A stretch of 64,000 bases of DNA, taken from NCBI RefSeq assembly GCF_032116555.1, contig NZ_CP134949.1, positions 248,001-312,000 of the forward strand, given 5' to 3'. Under the pieces are notes generated by a model, which was not told the origin of the DNA, did not search any database, and worked only from the letters and a program-made list of their open reading frames with translations. The stretch is from Halobaculum sp. XH14 (GTDB lineage: Archaea > Halobacteriota > Halobacteria > Halobacteriales > Haloferacaceae). Below are positions 59,798-64,000 of the stretch, piece after piece (the stretch's first letter is position 1; each line of letters starts with the position of its first letter). The translations under genes and the position numbers were made by a program.

Positions 59798-60184
59798 ATG
59801 GACAGATACGCCGACGGATACGTTCTCGTGGTCCCGACCGCGGAGCTCGACGCCTACCGGGAGATGGCCGCCGAGGCCGGGGAGCTCTGGATCGAACACG
59901 GTGCGCTCGAGTACTTCGAGGGGGTCGGCGACGACATGGAACCCGACGGGGACGGGACGTCGATGCGGACCTTCCCTCAACTCGCCGGAACCGGCGACGA
60001 CGAGACGGTCGTGTTCTCGTTCGTCGTGTTCGAGTCCCGGGAACGCCGCGACGAGGTGAACGCGAAGGTGATGGACGACCCCGCGATGGACCCGAACCGA
60101 CCGGACGTGGAGATGCCCTTCGACCCGGAGCGCATGACCTACGGCGGGTTCCGCTCCATCGTCAGCTACGAGCACACGAGCTAG
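59798..60184 (+). CDS. DUF1428 (YbaA-like) protein
   Basis: 128 residues. YADGYVLVVPTAELDAYREM, WIEHGALEYFEGVGDDMEPD, VVFSFVVFESRERRDEVNAK and MPFDPERMTYGGFRSIVSYE match the YbaA/DUF1428 dimeric alpha+beta barrel family, related to antibiotic-biosynthesis monooxygenase folds. Biological role unknown. Length is normal. Confidence 0.88.
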   Translation: MDRYADGYVLVVPTAELDAYREMAAEAGELWIEHGALEYFEGVGDDMEPDGDGTSMRTFPQLAGTGDDETVVFSFVVFESRERRDEVNAKVMDDPAMDPNRPDVEMPFDPERMTYGGFRSIVSYEHTS

Positions 60185-60325
60185 TCGCGACTGTCGGTCC
60201 GGGACCCACGCGGGGCGACCCACCCGCAGTTCCCTCCGAGGAATCGCAACGACGGGAGTTCGAGAGCCGAGCGCGGTACGGGAGGCGGAACCGTTTTGTC
60301 CCGACTCGGACTCTCTCGGAGCACC

Positions 60326-60550
60326 ATGGCGGCCCCGGAACTGCGTCGGCGGACGGTCGTCGGCCTCATGGCGGGCGCGGTCGTCGTCACCGTCCTGGCG
60401 TTCACCGTCAGGGGGTTCGGCCAGCTCGTCGTCGGCTACGAGTTCGCGCTCCTCCTCGCCGGGCCGCTGTTCGGCGTCGCCTTCCTGCTCGCAGTCCTCG
60501 GGTTCTGTCTCGCGGTTCTGGCGAAGCTCTCGGTCGTCTCGATCGAGTGA
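60326..60550 (+). CDS. Two-helix membrane protein
   Basis: 74 residues from ATG 60326. RRRTVVGLMAGAVVVTVLAF and LLLAGPLFGVAFLLAVLGFC plus LAVLAKLSVVSIE form two helical stretches with a short Gly-rich loop. No family is recognised; small proteins of this type are common in haloarchaea. A GTTTTGTC box about 30 nt before the ATG supports a leaderless start. Confidence 0.65.
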   Translation: MAAPELRRRTVVGLMAGAVVVTVLAFTVRGFGQLVVGYEFALLLAGPLFGVAFLLAVLGFCLAVLAKLSVVSIE

Positions 60551-60748
60551 GGCGGCGGTCGGTCTGCGCGCTCATTCGGGTCGATTCACGGGGCACTCGC
60601 TCGAGACGGCCGAACGACGGGACTCTGGGCCGTACTCTCCCCCCGTCGGTCAGGACGAACGTACTGAACGCGGGGTCGGCCGTGATCGTGCACGCCAGCG
60701 AGGAGGATTCGCAACTGCCGGCCGGCCGCTCACGCGGGGGTGCGTTCC

Positions 60749-61555
60749 TCACCAGCCCATCCCCGGATCGTCGGCCGCTTGCCGGATCCAGGAGGCGACC
60801 TGCTCTTCGTCCAGCGCGTCCGTCTCCCCCTGGTCGAGGGCCTGTCTCGTCGGATCCGATCCGCTGGGTGGCTCCGGATCGAGGTACGCTTCACAGACGA
60901 ACGACAGTTTCACGTGGTTCGAGAACGCGCTGAACGACGCGAACCATCCCTCGTCCTCGACGCCGTAGAACGGCTGGTGCCACTTCACGGCGCGGCGCAC
61001 GTCGGGCAGTTCCTGCTGGATGATCTCGTCGAATCGTGTCGCGACCTCGCGCTTCCACCCCGGCAGCGCCGCGATGTACGCCTTCACCGCTGCGGACCCG
61101 TCGGTTTCGTCGTTCCTCCGCGCCGCCTGGTACCGTTTGCTCCGTTCGTCCCACTCCTGCTCCGAGGGAACCTGGTCCGGCAGTTCGATCTCCCCGAACT
61201 CAGCGTCCGGGACGCGGTTCTCACCCTTCCGGCCCGAGATCGCGGTCACGACCAGCACCTCCTCGGACTCCTCGGGACCAGAGAACAGGTCGAAGTCCAG
61301 CCGCACCGTTCCGCCGCGCCAGTGGCGAGCAAAGCCCACCCAGCCGTCGGGGTGGTCCTCCCGGCCGTCCTGCTCGACCCGGAAGAGGCCCAGCAGGGCC
61401 GGAACGGCGTCGGCCCCCCACTGGAGCCCCCGTTCCGGGTCCGTGAACTGAACCCCCTCGTCGTGGTCCTTCCTGTAGTCGGGTGCTCTGATCGCTCGGT
61501 TCGCCAGCACGAGTTCGGAGACTCGCCGGGCGGTAAGTGGGCCGGACGCGCTCAT
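60749..61555 (-). CDS. DUF1801-domain protein, intact paralog
   Basis: 268 residues from ATG 61555. The N-terminal region (MSASGPLTARRVSELVLANR; GLQWGADAVPALLGLFRVEQ; PDGWVGFARHWRGGTVRLDF) precedes a DUF1801 domain with KAYIAALPGWKREVATRFDE, AVKWHQPFYGVEDEGWFASF and VKLSFVCEAYLDPEPPSG. DUF1801 proteins are YdhG/YjhX-like with a frataxin-type fold; function unsettled. It is the inverted, intact partner of the broken copy at 4136-4941. The promoter and leader (ATTGATTAGCC) are also shared. Confidence 0.9.
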   Translation of the reverse strand: MSASGPLTARRVSELVLANRAIRAPDYRKDHDEGVQFTDPERGLQWGADAVPALLGLFRVEQDGREDHPDGWVGFARHWRGGTVRLDFDLFSGPEESEEVLVVTAISGRKGENRVPDAEFGEIELPDQVPSEQEWDERSKRYQAARRNDETDGSAAVKAYIAALPGWKREVATRFDEIIQQELPDVRRAVKWHQPFYGVEDEGWFASFSAFSNHVKLSFVCEAYLDPEPPSGSDPTRQALDQGETDALDEEQVASWIRQAADDPGMGW

Positions 61556-61677
61556 GATCACTGACGAAACGCGGCGTCGGCTAATCAATATACCGCGGCA
61601 ACCGGACGGAGGACTCGGGATTGGGACGTGTCTCGCGTTCGACGCGACCCGACGAGCACCGTCGACGCCGGTCGCGC

Positions 61678-62919
61678 TTACTCCCCGTCGTCCTCGGCCA
61701 TCGCCTCGAACTCCGCCCGCTCCTCGGCGACGCGCTCGAACGCCGCGAGGATGACGCGCTTGGTCGCCGCGCCCTCGGTCGTCCAGTGGTGGGCGTAATC
61801 GAGCATGTCGTCGTACACGTCGGGCATGCAGCCGGCGGCCTGCGGGTGGCCGCCGCCGTTGACCTGCCCGGCGACCTCGTGTGCCAGCCGAAACCCGTCC
61901 GAGCCGCGGATGGAGGCGCTGCCGGCGGGCTTGACGATGACCGCGGCGTCCATCCCTCCCTGGCGGAGGGTCTCGGCGACCTCGTTCTGCGAGCAACGGC
62001 CGTAGGTGACGCCGACCGACCAGTCGCCCACCTCGTGCTCCTCGGCGCGCTCGACGGCCTTCTCGATGAGCAGCTCCTTCTCGACCCGGCGCTCGGCGAT
62101 GTACTCCTCGACCGCGGGCGGGAGGTCGACGCCGTACGCGCCGACGACGGCGGCGTACTCCTCGGCGTCCGTCCAGTAGGCGTAGTCGGCGATGTCGTCG
62201 CTGCGCTCGTCCTGCTTGAGCCAGAGGTCGTGGTCGCGGGTGACCGCGGCGAGTTCCGTGAAGCGCTCGGGGAACTCGTACTCGAGCGAGCGCAGGGTGA
62301 CGTCCGTCGAGCACTCCTCCTCGCTGTCGCCGACCACGAGGTCGATGCCCAGTTCGCGGACCGACGCCATGAGCTCGTCGCCCCACTGGTGGTGGTCGAA
62401 CCAGCGGACCCCGCCCGCGCGCTCGACGACCGTCCGCAGGTCGTCCTCGACGTACTCGAACGCGTCCGGACAGATGTCACAGACGAACACGTCGGCGTCG
62501 GGTTCGAGGTACTCGGCGGCGTAGCCCAGGTCCTCCTCGAACGAGTGCGGGCCGGAGGGGAGCAGCGCGACTGCCGACTCGGGGAGGTCGTCCTCGTCCT
62601 GCTCGGCGGCGGCGTCCGTGTCATCGTCGCCGTCCGTCTCGTCCGCGTCGTCCTCGTCGGCCAGGCGCTCGCGCAGTCGCTCCTCGAACGGGGCGACGTC
62701 GAGCGCGGCGTCGTACGCCTCGCGGACGAGCGCGACACAGCCGAGGCCGTCGGCGTCCGAGTCGGTGATGACCACGACGCCCGCGCCCTCCAGCGCCTCC
62801 CTCGCGCGCTCCTCGGCGAGGTCGTCGTCCAGCGAGTCGGGGTAGAAGAACCCCTCGCCGGGGAGCTTGGATCTGCGCTCCAGCGAGAGGGAGCCGGTGT
62901 CGATGAGTTCGTCGTCCAT
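61678..62919 (-). CDS. DHH-family phosphoesterase with DHHA1 domain
   Basis: 413 residues. The DHH motifs are ITDSDADGLGCVALVREA, DVFVCDICPDAF, WFDHHQWGDELMASVRELGI and LAAVTRDHDLWL, and the DHHA1 domain has GGGHPQAAGCMPDV. These enzymes cleave phosphodiester bonds such as nanoRNA, cyclic-di-AMP or ssDNA ends. An acidic insert of about 25 residues (Asp/Glu-rich, near 87-111) interrupts the N-terminal half. It is a haloarchaeal DHH protein of unassigned substrate. The mutually adjacent usp and TA genes show no clear link. Confidence 0.93.
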   Translation of the reverse strand: MDDELIDTGSLSLERRSKLPGEGFFYPDSLDDDLAEERAREALEGAGVVVITDSDADGLGCVALVREAYDAALDVAPFEERLRERLADEDDADETDGDDDTDAAAEQDEDDLPESAVALLPSGPHSFEEDLGYAAEYLEPDADVFVCDICPDAFEYVEDDLRTVVERAGGVRWFDHHQWGDELMASVRELGIDLVVGDSEEECSTDVTLRSLEYEFPERFTELAAVTRDHDLWLKQDERSDDIADYAYWTDAEEYAAVVGAYGVDLPPAVEEYIAERRVEKELLIEKAVERAEEHEVGDWSVGVTYGRCSQNEVAETLRQGGMDAAVIVKPAGSASIRGSDGFRLAHEVAGQVNGGGHPQAAGCMPDVYDDMLDYAHHWTTEGAATKRVILAAFERVAEERAEFEAMAEDDGE

Positions 62920-63004
62920 ACCCGACCGTCCACGCCGGACGTGAAAACGTCGGCGTTCGGCCGCGACGGGGCGGCGGTCGACTGGGTCCCGATCGGCTGC
63001 CCGC

Positions 63005-63439
63005 TTACTCGGCTGCGCCCTGGAGCTGCCGGACGGTCAACACCGGCGTCGGGCAGGTGCGAACGACCCGTTCGGCGACGCTGCCGATGAGAAAGCGGTT
63101 CTCGCCGTGTCGGCCGCGGGTGCCCGTGGCGACGACGTCCGCGCCGATCTCGCGGGCGTACTCGCCGATCTCGTTGGCGGGGCGACCCTCCCGGACGACG
63201 GCGGTCACGTCGCGCTCGGTCCGCGCCTGGACGTCGACGATGGCCTCGCCGCCGCGCTCCTGGAGCGCGTGGCGCATGTCCTCGCGGACGGCGTCGGGCG
63301 AGGAGTCGACCTCGCCGGCGTCGACGACGTACAGCGCGTGGACCGCCGCGTCGAACCTGTCGGCGAGGTCGAGCGCGACGTCCACCGCTCGCCCGACGCT
63401 CTCGGAGCCGTCGGTGGCGATGACGATGGTGTCGAACAT
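63005..63439 (-). CDS. Universal stress protein (UspA family)
   Basis: 144 residues. MFDTIVIATDGSESVGRAVD and GEYAREIGADVVATGTRGRH are typical Usp blocks. The ATP-binding motif is GTRGRHGENRFLIGSVAERV, with the G-x2-G-x9-GS arrangement, and CPTPVLTVR closes the fold. Abundant in haloarchaea, each usually of unknown trigger. It diverges from the antitoxin gene across a 119-nt gap. Confidence 0.93.
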   Translation of the reverse strand: MFDTIVIATDGSESVGRAVDVALDLADRFDAAVHALYVVDAGEVDSSPDAVREDMRHALQERGGEAIVDVQARTERDVTAVVREGRPANEIGEYAREIGADVVATGTRGRHGENRFLIGSVAERVVRTCPTPVLTVRQLQGAAE

Positions 63440-63557
63440 TACGAACTCCCTCGTCCGTTCGCGTCTTAAATCCCTGCAAGTTTCGCGTTGCGAGTGCGGA
63501 GCGGATGTCAGTCGAGAGGGCGTAACTGTTATTCGTACACAAATTCAACACGACCAC

Positions 63558-63848
63558 ATGTCAGAGGCCGATACGCCGCCGGACAAGACGACCGTGAACA
63601 TCCGAATGACGGAGACGTTCCTCGCCGACGTCGACGGGACGTGGAAGGAGTTCGGCTACAACAGCCGAAGCGAGTTCATCCGTGACGCGCTCCGCGACGC
63701 CGTCAAGCACCCCGAGTTCAACCGCGCGGATCTGAAGGCGATGCTCGCGGGCGAGGCCGAGATCCGGGAGGGCCGGACGTACTCCAGCGACGAGGTGAAG
63801 GACAAGTACGGGCTCCACGCTGACGCGGTCGACGAGCACGACGAATGA
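63558..63848 (+). CDS. Ribbon-helix-helix antitoxin (ParD/CopG-like)
   Basis: 96 residues from ATG 63558. TTVNIRMTETFLADVDGTWK and FGYNSRSEFIRDALRDAVKH make an RHH DNA-binding domain, followed by a C-terminal arm (REGRTYSSDEVKDKYGLHAD) of the kind that wraps a RelE/ParE toxin. Its stop overlaps the next ATG by 4 nt (ATGA), the standard antitoxin-toxin layout. It likely autoregulates its operon. Confidence 0.9.
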   Translation: MSEADTPPDKTTVNIRMTETFLADVDGTWKEFGYNSRSEFIRDALRDAVKHPEFNRADLKAMLAGEAEIREGRTYSSDEVKDKYGLHADAVDEHDE

Positions 63849-64000
63849 GCGAGGGGTGGGACTGGCGGCTCACCGAACGGGCCATGAGACAGTTCGACGG
63901 ACTCGACGACTACGCTCGCGAACGGATCACGTCCAAACTGGACGACGTCGTCGACGACCCGTGGCGCGAGCCCGCCGACTACCTCGAACCGCTCTCGGGA
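63845..64000 (+). CDS. RelE/ParE-family toxin, N-terminal fragment (cut by window edge)
   Basis: 52 residues in the window: WDWRLTERAMRQFDGLDDYA then RERITSKLDDVVDDPWREPA and YLEPLSG. This is the N-terminal half of a RelE/ParE-type mRNA interferase or gyrase-inhibiting toxin; catalytic C-terminal residues lie beyond position 64000. ATG 63845 overlaps the antitoxin stop. Confidence 0.85.
   Translation, partial: MSEGWDWRLTERAMRQFDGLDDYARERITSKLDDVVDDPWREPADYLEPLSG

Overview
The window is high-GC DNA from an extremely halophilic archaeon (class Halobacteria). The predicted proteins are strongly acidic and carry Asp/Glu/Gly-rich linkers. Many genes begin at an ATG or GTG about 25-35 nt after a TATA-like box with no leader, and several genes are archaeal: MCM helicase, SRP54, F420 enzymes (CofE, Mer), a TRAM-domain protein, Tat-lipobox lipoproteins and archaeal tRNAs. 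I cannot fix the genus from sequence alone. There is no rRNA operon, no CRISPR array and no intact transposase.

Layout. 0-5 kb: start of mcm (cut by the window edge), tRNA-Pro(UGG), an SLC13/TrkA-C permease, an ArsR-SRPBCC-membrane-protein operon with a perfect operator palindrome, and a DUF1801 gene broken by a 1-nt deletion. 5-15.6 kb: a winged-helix regulator, a Ski2-like helicase with a Cys insert, srp54, a zinc-ribbon membrane protein, a nucleoside-recognition permease, an MFS transporter, surE, a cupin and a site-2 protease with CBS domains. 15.6-22.3 kb: a hybrid sensor kinase, an acyl-CoA synthetase, two GNAT enzymes and a 15-bp minisatellite. 22.4-24.6 kb: a tightly overlapped CDP-alcohol phosphotransferase / PHP phosphoesterase / TVP38 operon, followed by tRNA-His. 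24.9-29.2 kb: a Cys-cluster protein, an RHH/coiled-coil protein, a block of dispersed repeats, thrC, a wHTH/membrane-protein pair and a DoxX protein. 29.6-31.8 kb: an arsenic operon (arsR, ACR3 pump, a degenerate ArsC-like ORF, ArsC). 33-39.2 kb: the pstSCAB phosphate ABC operon followed by an AbrB-PhoU regulator.

39.3-49.6 kb: an MBL-fold hydrolase, AIM24, a very small membrane protein, a thiolase overlapped with an HMG-CoA-synthase-like/DUF35 fusion, a NUDIX-eIF2B-like fusion, a TRAM protein, a 56-aa zinc-ribbon protein, cofE-mer and engB. 49.9-55 kb: a BMP-type nucleoside ABC importer (lipoprotein, double ATPase, two permeases). 55-64 kb: 5-formyl-THF cyclo-ligase, DUF389, SIMPL, a NOG1-like GTPase, DUF5807, DUF1428, the intact DUF1801 paralog in inverted orientation, a DHH phosphoesterase, UspA, and a RHH antitoxin with a RelE/ParE-like toxin cut by the right edge.

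Two themes recur. Many operons are coupled by 4- or 8-nt start/stop overlaps. Gene-free gaps are occupied by a family of dispersed GC-rich repeats (near 7.6, 9.7, 13.7, 26.0-26.5 and 49.7 kb). The least ordinary loci are the HMGS-like/DUF35 fusion whose catalytic Cys appears replaced, the NUDIX-eIF2B fusion without the isomerase Cys motif, the CDP-alcohol/PHP/TVP38 operon, the degenerate ArsC coupled to its functional neighbour, and the inverted DUF1801 duplicates.
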